A stretch of 64,000 nucleotides of DNA from Tepidiforma sp. (GTDB lineage Bacteria; Chloroflexota; Dehalococcoidia; Tepidiformales; Tepidiformaceae): NCBI RefSeq assembly GCF_026003995.1, contig NZ_BPIG01000006.1:1-64000 (forward strand). The letters run 5' to 3'. Below the pieces are notes generated by a model, which worked only from the letters and a program-made list of their open reading frames with translations, was not told where the DNA came from and searched no databases. The position numbers were made by a program, and so were the translations under genes. Shown here piece by piece: positions 26,287 through 32,995 of this stretch (positions are counted from its first letter, which is position 1; the number at the start of each line of letters is the position of its first letter).

Positions 26287-26809
26287 AAATCTCGTCCCGC
26301 ACGAAGTGCCAGGTCTGCGCCGCCCGGTAGTGCATCACGTACTCCTGCAGCACCTTCGGGGGCGTCACTGCGGCCAGCCAGAGCACCGCCTCGCCCCAGC
26401 CGTGCAGCCGGTAGCCCGGCCGGATAGACCGGAGGCCCGCCAGCACGAGGTAGTAGTTCTCGAACACGTTCGGCGTGAAGAGGATGACCTCGCGCGCCTC
26501 CGTGATTTCGAACACCGCCACGCCCAGCAGCCGCAGCGCGAACAGCCCCGCCAGCATCCACCGCGCGATCGGGTCGCCCCACCGGAGCGCCACCCACAGT
26601 TCGATGCCGAGGTAGTAGGTGTCGAAAATCTTGTCGAACTCGTGATACCAGCCCCGCAGCGGCTCCGCCCCCAGCACGTCCTGGATGATGGCGTCGCTCC
26701 CGTCCGCCGCGATCGCCAGCAGCGCCCCGGCGAGGTTCCAGCGAAAGATCAGCAGCGGCACGAGCCCCCGCACCGCCACGATGATCGCCAGCACTGCCGC
26801 GTCGTTCAT
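26270..26809 (-). CDS. Unknown multi-span membrane protein
   Basis: A 179-residue protein, family not recognised. Hydrophobic helices are visible near residues 3-22 ('AVLAIIVAVRGLVPLLIF'), 80-105 ('WMLAGLFALRLLGVAVF') and about 140-155. Aromatic-rich conserved-looking segments ('YHEFDKIFDTYYLGIELWVA' and 'TPNVFENYYLVLAGLRSIRP') separate them. It ends 'FVRDEIFTPWN'. The ATG overlaps the stop of a 41-residue membrane peptide gene by 4 bases, so the two are translationally coupled. It converges on the P-type ATPase with a 17-base overlap. Confidence 0.75.
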   Translation of the reverse strand: MNDAAVLAIIVAVRGLVPLLIFRWNLAGALLAIAADGSDAIIQDVLGAEPLRGWYHEFDKIFDTYYLGIELWVALRWGDPIARWMLAGLFALRLLGVAVFEITEAREVILFTPNVFENYYLVLAGLRSIRPGYRLHGWGEAVLWLAAVTPPKVLQEYVMHYRAAQTWHFVRDEIFTPWN

Positions 26810-26931
26810 GCCCGCCCCGCCAGCAGCATCCAGAGCGTCACGGCCCCGGGCACGTAGACGACCGCCGCCACCGCGGCGACCACCAGCGCCCGCCGCAGCC
26901 GTTCGCGCCATTTCGGAGCTTCGCCCGTCAC
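26806..26931 (-). CDS. Small membrane protein, translationally coupled
   Basis: A 41-residue frame: a GTG start, basic N-terminus ('APKWRERLRRA'), one hydrophobic helix ('LVVAAVAAVVYVPGAVTLWM') and a stop in an ATGA overlap with the 179-residue membrane protein. The coupling and the basic-then-hydrophobic layout support real translation. No family known; it could be an assembly partner of the next protein. Confidence 0.5.
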   Translation of the reverse strand: MTGEAPKWRERLRRALVVAAVAAVVYVPGAVTLWMLLAGRA

Positions 26932-27071
26932 GCCCGGAAGTTTCGGCGCCTCTGCCGTTCGGTCCAGTGCCCGGCAGGCCGTGAACCGCTTCCCCGGTCG
27001 GCCCCCGCGCCCGCACGCCGCCGCTCCGGTACGATGGCGCCACCCTGCCAGCCCCCGGAGGCGCGACCCCG

Positions 27072-27977
27072 ATGCAATTCGCCGTCTGGCCCAGCATGAA
27101 CGACCCGTGGTCCGAAACCCTCGCCATCGCCCGCCATGCCGAGGCGACCGGCTGGGACGGCGTCTACTACGCGGACCACTTCATGCCGAATGCCGCCGAT
27201 GTCTCGGCGCCCGTCAGCGAATGCTGGACGACCCTCGCCGCGCTCGCCGCCGCCGTGCCGCGCATCCGCATCGGCCCGCTCGTCACCGGCAACACCTACC
27301 GCCACCCCGCGGTCCTCGCCAAGATGGCCGCCACCGTCGACAACATCAGCGGCGGCCGCCTCGTGCTCGGTCTCGGCGCCGGCTGGCAGGAGAACGAGCA
27401 CCGCGCCTACGGCATCGAATTCTCGACCGTCAAAGGGCGCCTCGACCGGCTCGAAGAGGCCTGCGAGGTCATTACGTCGCTCTTCGCCAACCGCCGGACC
27501 ACCTTCGAGGGCCGCTACTACCGCCTCGAGGATGCTCCCCTCGAGCCGAAGCCCGTCCAGCAGCCCGTCCCGCTCCTCATCGGCGGCGGCGGCGAACGGC
27601 GCACCCTCCGCATCGCCGCCCGCTACGCGAACGAATGGAACACCTGGGGCACGCCCGAGGTGCTCGCCAACAAGGGCCGCATCCTCGACCGCCACTGCGA
27701 GGAGCTCGGCCGCGACCCGCGCACCATCCGCCGCTCTGCTCAGGCCCTGCTCGTCATGTCCGACGACCCCGCCGCCCTCGAACGCGTCGGCCGCGCCGGC
27801 TTCCCCGTCCTCGGCGGCTCTGCCGCCGACCTCCGCGCCGCCGTCGAACGGTACGCCGAGGCCGGCGTCAACGAACTCATCATCCCCGGCTTCGGCCTCG
27901 GCCGGACGCTGGAGGAGAAGCTCGGCGCGCTCGACCGCTTCAACGAGCAGGTCATGATCCGGGTCTCGCGGGAGTAG
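27072..27977 (+). CDS. LLM-class F420-dependent oxidoreductase
   Basis: A 301-residue luciferase-like TIM-barrel enzyme. 'GWDGVYYADHF' and 'GPLVTGNTYRHPAVLAKMA', then 'ISGGRLVLGLGAGWQENEH', are hallmark segments of the F420-dependent LLM group, and 'PVPLLIGGGGERRTLRIAAR' completes the phosphate-binding region. Such enzymes transfer hydride between F420 (or FMN) and diverse ketones, aldehydes or enones. Substrate unknown. A good GGAGG lies about 11 bases before the ATG and a TACGAT -10-like hexamer near 27031, so this gene has a normal leader. A second LLM gene is at 52249. Confidence 0.88.
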   Translation: MQFAVWPSMNDPWSETLAIARHAEATGWDGVYYADHFMPNAADVSAPVSECWTTLAALAAAVPRIRIGPLVTGNTYRHPAVLAKMAATVDNISGGRLVLGLGAGWQENEHRAYGIEFSTVKGRLDRLEEACEVITSLFANRRTTFEGRYYRLEDAPLEPKPVQQPVPLLIGGGGERRTLRIAARYANEWNTWGTPEVLANKGRILDRHCEELGRDPRTIRRSAQALLVMSDDPAALERVGRAGFPVLGGSAADLRAAVERYAEAGVNELIIPGFGLGRTLEEKLGALDRFNEQVMIRVSRE

Positions 27978-27982
27978 CCGCC

Positions 27983-28126
27983 GTGCGCGCGATCGCTGCC
28001 GTCCCCGCCGCCATCCTCCGCCGCGCGTTCCGCATCGCCGTCGTCACGCTCGTCGTGATCGGCCTCTACCTCGTCCTCGATGCCCTGCTGCTGCCCCGCG
28101 ACGGGGGAGGCGAACCGGCCGCCTGA
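27983..28126 (+). CDS. Small single-span membrane protein
   Basis: A 47-residue frame with a GTG start, 5 bases after the LLM stop. It has a basic start ('ILRRAFRI') and one hydrophobic helix ('AVVTLVVIGLYLVLDALLL') with a short Asp/Gly/Glu tail. No family recognised. It is probably co-transcribed with the LLM gene; a coding role is plausible but unproven. Confidence 0.4.
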   Translation: MRAIAAVPAAILRRAFRIAVVTLVVIGLYLVLDALLLPRDGGGEPAA

Positions 28127-28139
28127 CCGGGGAGGCGCC

Positions 28140-29012
28140 TCAGCCCTCGCCGCGGCCCTCCCGCTGCTCGCGGAGGAACCGCTCGATATCGAGCACGAGG
28201 TCTTCGCCCCGCGGCAGCTGCGGCGTTTCCGGGGCTGCCTCTTCGTAGCTCGCCTCCAGCCGGCGGACGTACTCCTGCGCCTCCGGGTTCGCCTGCAGCG
28301 CGCCCTCCACCTCGGCGACGAACCGCTGCGCGGCTGCGTCCATCTCCGCGAGGTCGAACTCCACGCCCAGCAGCCCGGACACCCGCCGCAGCAGCGCCGC
28401 CGTCGCCGCTGGGTTCTGGCTCGACGTCAGGTAGTGCGGCACGTTCGCCCAGAGGGTCGCGCCGGCCAGCCCGGCATCGCGCAGCGCCGTGTGCAGCACC
28501 CCCACGATGCCCGTCGGACCTTCGTAGCGCGACGGCTGGAGCCCCAGCCGCTCGGCCACCGCCGGGTCCAGCGCGCTCCCCGTCACCCGCACCGGACGCG
28601 TGTGCGGCACGTCGGCGAGCAGCGCCCCGAGCGTCAGCACCAGCTCCGCCCGCACCGCCTGTGCCAGCTCCACCAGCTCGCCCGCGAACGTCCGCCACTT
28701 CAGGTTCGGCTCCGTGCCGACGAAGACCACCACGTCGTGCGGCCCCGTCGGGTTCCGCGCGAAGTAGGCCTCGTTCGACGGCCACGTAATCTCCCGCTCG
28801 CCCCGCACGGTCAGCCGCACCAGCGGCCGCACTTCGCGGAAATCGAAGAACGGCTCCGGGTCGAACGCCCCGAACTTCCGCGCCCCGAACCGCCGCACCA
28901 CGAAACGCGCCGCGTTCGTCGCCGCCGAGGCCGCGTCGTTCCAGCCCGCGAACGCGCAAATCACCAGCGGCGAACGCAGTTCGGGCAGCGAATCCAGCTT
29001 CAGGTGCTCCAT
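28140..29012 (-). CDS. PAC2-family protein
   Basis: A 290-residue protein of the PAC2 (proteasome assembly chaperone 2-like) family common in Actinobacteria and Chloroflexota. 'LVICAFAGWNDAASAATNAA' near the N-terminus and 'LTLGALLADVPHTRPVRVTG' in the middle are the signature regions, followed by 'GPTGIVGVLH' and 'WANVPHYL'. The C-terminus is a charged helix. Function in bacteria is unknown; no proteasome genes are in this window. The ATG at 29012 is preferred over upstream in-frame starts because a TATGCT -10 box ends 7 bases before it. Confidence 0.87.
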   Translation of the reverse strand: MEHLKLDSLPELRSPLVICAFAGWNDAASAATNAARFVVRRFGARKFGAFDPEPFFDFREVRPLVRLTVRGEREITWPSNEAYFARNPTGPHDVVVFVGTEPNLKWRTFAGELVELAQAVRAELVLTLGALLADVPHTRPVRVTGSALDPAVAERLGLQPSRYEGPTGIVGVLHTALRDAGLAGATLWANVPHYLTSSQNPAATAALLRRVSGLLGVEFDLAEMDAAAQRFVAEVEGALQANPEAQEYVRRLEASYEEAAPETPQLPRGEDLVLDIERFLREQREGRGEG

Positions 29013-29019
29013 CGCCCCC

Positions 29020-29025
29020 AGCATA
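29020..29025 (-). promoter_or_regulatory. -10 box of leaderless promoter for PAC2
   Basis: TATGCT on the minus strand, 7-base spacer to the ATG at 29012; divergent from the dinB promoter 27 bases away. Confidence 0.45.
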
Positions 29026-29051
29026 CACCCCGCGCCCGCCCGCCGGCCTGC

Positions 29052-29057
29052 TACCAT
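29052..29057 (+). promoter_or_regulatory. -10 box of leaderless dinB promoter
   Basis: TACCAT with an 8-base spacer to the ATG at 29066. No LexA-like palindrome was noticed here. Confidence 0.4.
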
Positions 29058-29065
29058 GCGAACAA

Positions 29066-30247
29066 ATGGTCGATACGGCCACCGTCCTCCACGTCGACCT
29101 CGACGCCTTCTTCGTCGCCATGGAGCTCCTCCGACGGCCCGAGCTGCGCGGCCGCCCCGTCATCGTCGGCTATCCCGGCCCCCGCGGCGTCGTCAGCACC
29201 GCCAGCTACGAAGCCCGCCGCTATGGCGTCCGCTCCGCCATGCCGATGGCCCGCGCCCGCGAGCTCTGTCCCGGCGCCGTCGTCCTGCCGCCCGATTTCA
29301 GCTGGTACGCCCCCGCCTCGCGCGCCTTCCACGCTATCCTCCGGAGCTACTCCCCTGCCGTCGAACCGGTCAGCGTCGACGAAGCCTACCTCGATGTCGC
29401 CGGCTCCGAACGGCTCTTCGGCACACCGATCGAGATCGCCGCCGCCATCCGCGAACGCATCCGCGCCGAGATCGGCATCACGGCCTCCGTCGGCATCGCC
29501 GCCAACCGCCTCGTCGCGAAGGTCGCGAGCGACGCAGCCAAGCCCGACGGCCTCCTCCGCGTGCCGCCCGGCGAAGAAGCCGCCTTCCTCGCGCCGCGCC
29601 CCGTCCGCGACCTTCCGGGGGTCGGCCGCCGCACCGCCGGGGTGCTCGCCGGCCTCGGCATCGCGACGATCGGCGACCTCGCCGCGGTCCCCGAATCCGT
29701 CCTCGAGGCGAAGTTCGGCCGCCACGGCGCCGACCTCCGCCGGCGCGCCCTCGGCATCGCGCCCGGCGGCGTTGCCCCCGCGCAGCCCGGCCGCCGCTCC
29801 ATCTCCCGCGAACACACCTTCGAGCGCGACGAACCCTCGCCGGAGCGCCTCCGCGCTACCCTCCTCCGCCAGGCCGAGCGCGTCGCCGACGACCTCGCCC
29901 GCCAGCAGCGCGCGGCCCGCACCGTCGTGCTCAAGCTCCGCTTCCCGCCCTTCGAAACCATCACCCGGTCGGTCACGCCCGGCCGCCAGCTGCTCTTCGC
30001 CGATGAGCTCTACGAGGCCGCCGCCGGCCTGTTCGAGGCCGCCTGGGAGGAGCACAGCCGCCGGCCGGTCCGCCTCATCGGCCTCGGCGCCGCCGGGCTC
30101 ATCGAGCGCGCCCGCCAGCTCGCCCTCGGCGAATCCCCCGCGCCCGGCGCCCTCCACGATGCCGTCCTTGCCCTCCGCGAGCGGTACGGCGAGGCCGTCA
30201 TCCGCCGCGCGGCCGAGCTCCCCGCTCCGCCGGCGGACCGCCCCTGA
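29066..30247 (+). CDS. dinB: DNA polymerase IV (Y family)
   Basis: A 393-residue translesion polymerase. The palm motifs are intact: 'VLHVDLDAFFVAMELL' (first catalytic Asp) and 'VEPVSVDEAYLDV' (the catalytic DE pair). 'GVVSTASYEARRYGVRSAMP' is the fingers region, 'KVASDAAKPDGLL' and 'VRDLPGVGRRTAGVL' the thumb with its helix-hairpin-helix, and the little-finger domain begins near 'SREHTFE'. It lacks an obvious beta-clamp-binding peptide; the C-terminus is Pro-rich ('AELPAPPADRP'). Length is normal for the family. Confidence 0.95.
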   Translation: MVDTATVLHVDLDAFFVAMELLRRPELRGRPVIVGYPGPRGVVSTASYEARRYGVRSAMPMARARELCPGAVVLPPDFSWYAPASRAFHAILRSYSPAVEPVSVDEAYLDVAGSERLFGTPIEIAAAIRERIRAEIGITASVGIAANRLVAKVASDAAKPDGLLRVPPGEEAAFLAPRPVRDLPGVGRRTAGVLAGLGIATIGDLAAVPESVLEAKFGRHGADLRRRALGIAPGGVAPAQPGRRSISREHTFERDEPSPERLRATLLRQAERVADDLARQQRAARTVVLKLRFPPFETITRSVTPGRQLLFADELYEAAAGLFEAAWEEHSRRPVRLIGLGAAGLIERARQLALGESPAPGALHDAVLALRERYGEAVIRRAAELPAPPADRP

Positions 30248-30257
30248 TGCGCCGCCG

Positions 30258-30287
30258 TTGACAGCCGGCGCCGACGGGCGAAAGAAT
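30258..30287 (+). promoter_or_regulatory. Sigma-70-like promoter for the HTH regulator
   Basis: A perfect -35 TTGACA (30258-30263) and -10 AAGAAT (30282-30287) with an 18-base spacer. This is the only consensus -35 I noticed in the window. The predicted start of transcription lies within a few bases of the TTG start codon at 30297. Confidence 0.5.
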
Positions 30288-30296
30288 TGCCACGCT

Positions 30297-30962
30297 TTGG
30301 AGAAGTTTGGCGACCAGCCCCCGGACCTCGACCTGCCCGGCCAGCGCTGGGTCACCCTCGGCGCGGCCAGCAAGCTCCTCGGCGTGAGCGAATCGACCAT
30401 CCGCCGCTGGGCCGATGCCGGCGAAATCCGCTCCTACCGCACCAGCGGCGGCCACCGCCGCATCCTCGCCGAGGACCTCAAGCACATCGTTGCCAGCGTC
30501 AGCCCGGCCATGGCTGCCCGCGATGCCACCCGCATCAGCGACCTCGCCACCGCCCGCGTCCGCCGCCGCCTCCACCCCCGCGGCCGCGCCGCCCAGGCCG
30601 CGCCCGCCTTCGACCAGCTCAGCCCGGACGCCATCGACCGCCTCCGGCTGCTCGGCCGGCAGGTCGTCGACCTCTTCTCGCGCATCATCGCGGGCGAAGC
30701 CCGCCGCGAGCGCGCTATCGAGGACGCCCGCTCCATCGGCCGCGAATACGGCCGCACGCTCGTCGGCGAGCACGTCAGCCTCACCACCGCGGTCGCCACC
30801 TTCAACGCCCTCCGCCGCTCGCTCGAAGAAACCGCCGCCCAGATCGCCACCGAGGCCGGCCTCTCCGCCGAAGAGGCCGTCGACGCCATCGAAAACGTCC
30901 TCTCCCTCGCCGACGTCATGCTCGAAGGCATGGCCTCCGTCTACGAAACCCACACCCCCTGA
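30297..30962 (+). CDS. BldC/MerR-type helix-turn-helix regulator with helical C-terminal domain
   Basis: A 221-residue protein. Residues ~18-65 form an excisionase/BldC-type winged HTH: 'TLGAASKLLGVSESTIRRWA' then 'SGGHRRILAEDL'. Residues ~100-215 are an all-helical domain ('LGRQVVDLFSRIIAGEARRE' to 'LADVMLEGMASVYE') reminiscent of RsbR-like sensor helices; no ligand is evident. It probably binds direct-repeat DNA and senses a signal through the helical domain. The TTG at 30297 is the best in-frame start, placed just behind a consensus promoter. Its stop is followed immediately by a heptamer-repeat tract. Confidence 0.75.
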   Translation: MEKFGDQPPDLDLPGQRWVTLGAASKLLGVSESTIRRWADAGEIRSYRTSGGHRRILAEDLKHIVASVSPAMAARDATRISDLATARVRRRLHPRGRAAQAAPAFDQLSPDAIDRLRLLGRQVVDLFSRIIAGEARRERAIEDARSIGREYGRTLVGEHVSLTTAVATFNALRRSLEETAAQIATEAGLSAEEAVDAIENVLSLADVMLEGMASVYETHTP

Positions 30963-31046
30963 CTCCCTCCTCCCAACTCCTCACTCGCTCCTCCCTCCTC
31001 ACTACTCCCTCCTCCCTCCTCCCTCCGTTCTCCCAACTCCCAGCTC
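30963..31046. repeat. Pyrimidine heptamer tandem repeat, 12 units
   Basis: 84 bases made of 12 degenerate 7-base units, consensus CTCCCTC, almost all pyrimidine on the plus strand. It starts at the base after the TGA of the HTH gene and ends against the stop codon of the convergent gene at 31048. The purine strand carries several GGG runs. Confidence 0.7.
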
Positions 31047-31047
31047 C

Positions 31048-32148
31048 CTACCTCCCCTCCCACGCCGCGTCGTTCAGCGCCATCAGCCCGCCCGAGACGA
31101 GCGAGTGGCCCCCGAGGATGACCGGCACCGGCGCCTCCAGCGCCGCCTTCGTGAACCGCCGCAGCTCGGGCTCGCCCACCAGCTCCCACGCCCCGAGGTC
31201 GCTCTGGAAGCGGTCCTCCCGCGAGGGCGAAATCCCCAGGTGCGCCTCGATCACCCGCGTGTCGATGATGACCGCGTCGCCCAGCTCCGCCATCCGCTGG
31301 AAGAACCGCTCCGGCCCGACCTCCTCGAGCAGGAACCCGAGCGCGCTCCGCGGCCGGTGGCCCTCCGGCGCGGTCGCCAGTCCGCGCTCCTCGCTGAAGA
31401 GCCGCACCCGGCAGGCTGTCTCCCGCTCCAGGTACTGCCACGCCTGGCTCCCCACCCGGCCCGCCACCACCAGCTCCGCCCCCCGGTCGCACAGCACCGG
31501 CATCACCGCCCGCACCCGCTCCGTCAGCGGCCGCACCGGCTCGGCCGCCGCCCGCAGCCCCGGCGGCACGCCCGGCGCCAGCCCGAGGATGGCCAGGTCC
31601 GTCGGCGTATCCAGGTCGAACTGCGTCGCTGTCGTCCGCGGCAGGATGACCGGCGCCAGCCCTGCCTCGTCGCGCAGCTTCCGCGGCAGCAGGTTATCCC
31701 GCGGCAGCTCCCCGATGGCCGCGAACGCCGCCCCGGGCGTCCACCCCGTCAGGTCCGCCGAGAAGAAGTTGTTCGTCACGAACCGCGCGTCGCGCGCCTG
31801 CAGCTGCTCCACCACCAGCGCAAACTCATCCGTTCCCAGCAGCGGCACCGAGCCCGAACCCATCACCGCCGGCCGCTCGAGCCCGTACCGCTCGATCAGC
31901 CGCGCCAGCCGCTCCCGATAGACGAACCGCTCGCCGGGCCGGTCCTCGTCGATCAGCACGCCCGGCGGCAGCGGGTCGAACGCCCCCGGGTCGTCCGTCG
32001 CCACGATCACCGCCTCGAACCCCGCCGCCAGCGCCGCCTCGGCCGAGTTCCGCGCCGCCGCCACGCGCGCCCGCGCCATCACCCGCTCGGCGGCGCCGTC
32101 CCCCGTGCCGCCGTGGAAGATCACCAGCACCGGCTGCGCGTAGCCCAT
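31048..32148 (-). CDS. Unknown protein, N-terminal CofC/MobA-like nucleotidyltransferase region
   Basis: A 366-residue protein. Residues 1-220 resemble the CofC/MobA-type nucleotidyltransferase fold: 'ARVAAARNSAEAALAAGFEA', 'VIVATDDPGAF', then 'RPAVMGSGSVPLLG' followed by a 'TQFDLDTPTDLAIL' segment like the CofC/MobA C-terminal strand. The remaining ~145 residues ('LVVAGRVGSQAWQYLERETA' onward, with 'IIDTRVIEAHLG') are not recognised. A role in cofactor nucleotidyl transfer would fit the two F420-type oxidoreductases in the window, but this is inference. The start is supported by a TACGCT -10 box 7 bases upstream. Confidence 0.6.
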   Translation of the reverse strand: MGYAQPVLVIFHGGTGDGAAERVMARARVAAARNSAEAALAAGFEAVIVATDDPGAFDPLPPGVLIDEDRPGERFVYRERLARLIERYGLERPAVMGSGSVPLLGTDEFALVVEQLQARDARFVTNNFFSADLTGWTPGAAFAAIGELPRDNLLPRKLRDEAGLAPVILPRTTATQFDLDTPTDLAILGLAPGVPPGLRAAAEPVRPLTERVRAVMPVLCDRGAELVVAGRVGSQAWQYLERETACRVRLFSEERGLATAPEGHRPRSALGFLLEEVGPERFFQRMAELGDAVIIDTRVIEAHLGISPSREDRFQSDLGAWELVGEPELRRFTKAALEAPVPVILGGHSLVSGGLMALNDAAWEGR

Positions 32149-32155
32149 CCCCGGA

Positions 32156-32161
32156 AGCGTA
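32156..32161 (-). promoter_or_regulatory. -10 box of leaderless promoter for the CofC-like gene
   Basis: TACGCT on the minus strand with a 7-base spacer to the ATG at 32148. Confidence 0.4.
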
Positions 32162-32287
32162 GAACCGGCCCGCCTTCCCCGCGACTCCCCTGCCCGGGGG
32201 CTGTTCGCGACAGCACCTGTCGCCTCCGCCCGCTATCCATAACACGGGCCGACCGTGAACGCTCCGTCAAAACCCTGCAGACCTGAC

Positions 32288-32293
32288 CATAAT
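32288..32293 (+). promoter_or_regulatory. Candidate -10 box of rplI promoter
   Basis: CATAAT, 5 of 6 to consensus; no good -35. Transcription would start near 32300, just before the structured leader. Confidence 0.4.
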
Positions 32294-32309
32294 CGCTGGA
32301 AGCGATATC

Positions 32310-32400
32310 CTGACCTCTCTACCCTGCCCCCGGGATCGTCCCGGGCGGGTTACATACCCCGCCAGGTCCCGCCGGGCCATCCCGCACTACCAGAGGTCAG
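32310..32400 (+). promoter_or_regulatory. Structured rplI leader with sequestered ribosome-binding site
   Basis: CTGACCTCT (32310-32318) is perfectly complementary to AGAGGTCAG (32392-32400), which contains the Shine-Dalgarno GAGGT directly before the rplI ATG. Inside this 9-bp stem lie CCCGGGA-TCG-TCCCGGG (32329-32345) and GGCGGG/CCCGCC (32344-32349 with 32358-32363). The two inner hairpins share two bases, and a second CCCGCC at 32368-32373 offers an alternative partner. This layout looks like a translational switch, perhaps autoregulation by L9. Confidence 0.55.
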
Positions 32401-32401
32401 C

Positions 32402-32914
32402 ATGAAAGTCGTCTTTTTCGAAGACGTCGAAGGCACCGCCCACGTCGGCGAAATCAAGGAAGTGAAGAACGGGTTCGCCCGCAACTACCTCCTGCCGCGC
32501 GGCATCGCCGGCCCCACGACGAAGGAGAATCTCCAGCGCGCCAACGCCCTCGCCCAGCGGGAGGCCCGGCGGCAGGAGAAGCTCGACGCCGAGGCGCGCA
32601 CCATCGCCGCGAAGCTCGAGAACCTCACCGTCGCCATCGAGGCCCGGGTCGGCGAAACCGGCCGCCTCTTCGGCTCCGTCACCAACCGTGACATCGCGGC
32701 CGCCATCCAGTCCGCCACCGGCGTCGAGCTCGAGCACCAGCAGGTGCTCCTCCCCGAACCGATCCGCGAGCTCGGCCAGCGCACCGTCGAAATCAAGTTC
32801 ACCCGCAACGTGAGCGCCGAGGTCACCGTCGACGTCGTGCCCGATGCGGCGTCGAAGCCGATCGCCGAGAAGCTCGCCGCCGCCCAGGCCGAGAGCCCCG
32901 CGGCCGCGGAATAA
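32402..32914 (+). CDS. rplI: 50S ribosomal protein L9
   Basis: A 170-residue protein with the L9 N-terminal RNA-binding domain: 'MKVVFFEDVEGTAHVGEIKE' then 'VKNGFARNYLLPRGIA'. The long connecting helix ('ANALAQREARRQEKLDAEAR') and the C-terminal domain ('GRLFGSVTNRDIAAAI') follow. The tail is a little longer than usual (Ala/Glu-rich after about residue 150). It binds 23S rRNA near the L1 stalk. It heads the rplI-dnaB-dnaD-dnaC-like group, a conserved replication-translation neighbourhood; rpsR and ssb are not adjacent here. Confidence 0.95.
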   Translation: MKVVFFEDVEGTAHVGEIKEVKNGFARNYLLPRGIAGPTTKENLQRANALAQREARRQEKLDAEARTIAAKLENLTVAIEARVGETGRLFGSVTNRDIAAAIQSATGVELEHQQVLLPEPIRELGQRTVEIKFTRNVSAEVTVDVVPDAASKPIAEKLAAAQAESPAAAE

Positions 32915-32995
32915 CCTGCTCGAAAGGAGGGCCGCAGGGACCGGAACCGCTCCCCCGCCGCGCATCCCCCGCGCACCCGCGTCCCTCCTCATCCC

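Noticed and set aside
28140..29012. Proteasome locus suggested by the PAC2 gene
   Set aside because: No prcA/B, mpa, pup or dop genes nearby; PAC2 proteins occur alone in many bacteria.
30963..31046. Possible CRISPR array at the heptamer tract
   Set aside because: Repeat units are only 7 bases with no spacers and no cas genes nearby. Same for 38974-39057.
32149..32401. tRNA or small RNA gene in the largest gap
   Set aside because: No tRNA-like arm or T-loop sequence. The only structure seen is the rplI leader and a short ATCGCT-GGA-AGCGAT hairpin at 32292-32306 that overlaps the presumed transcription start.
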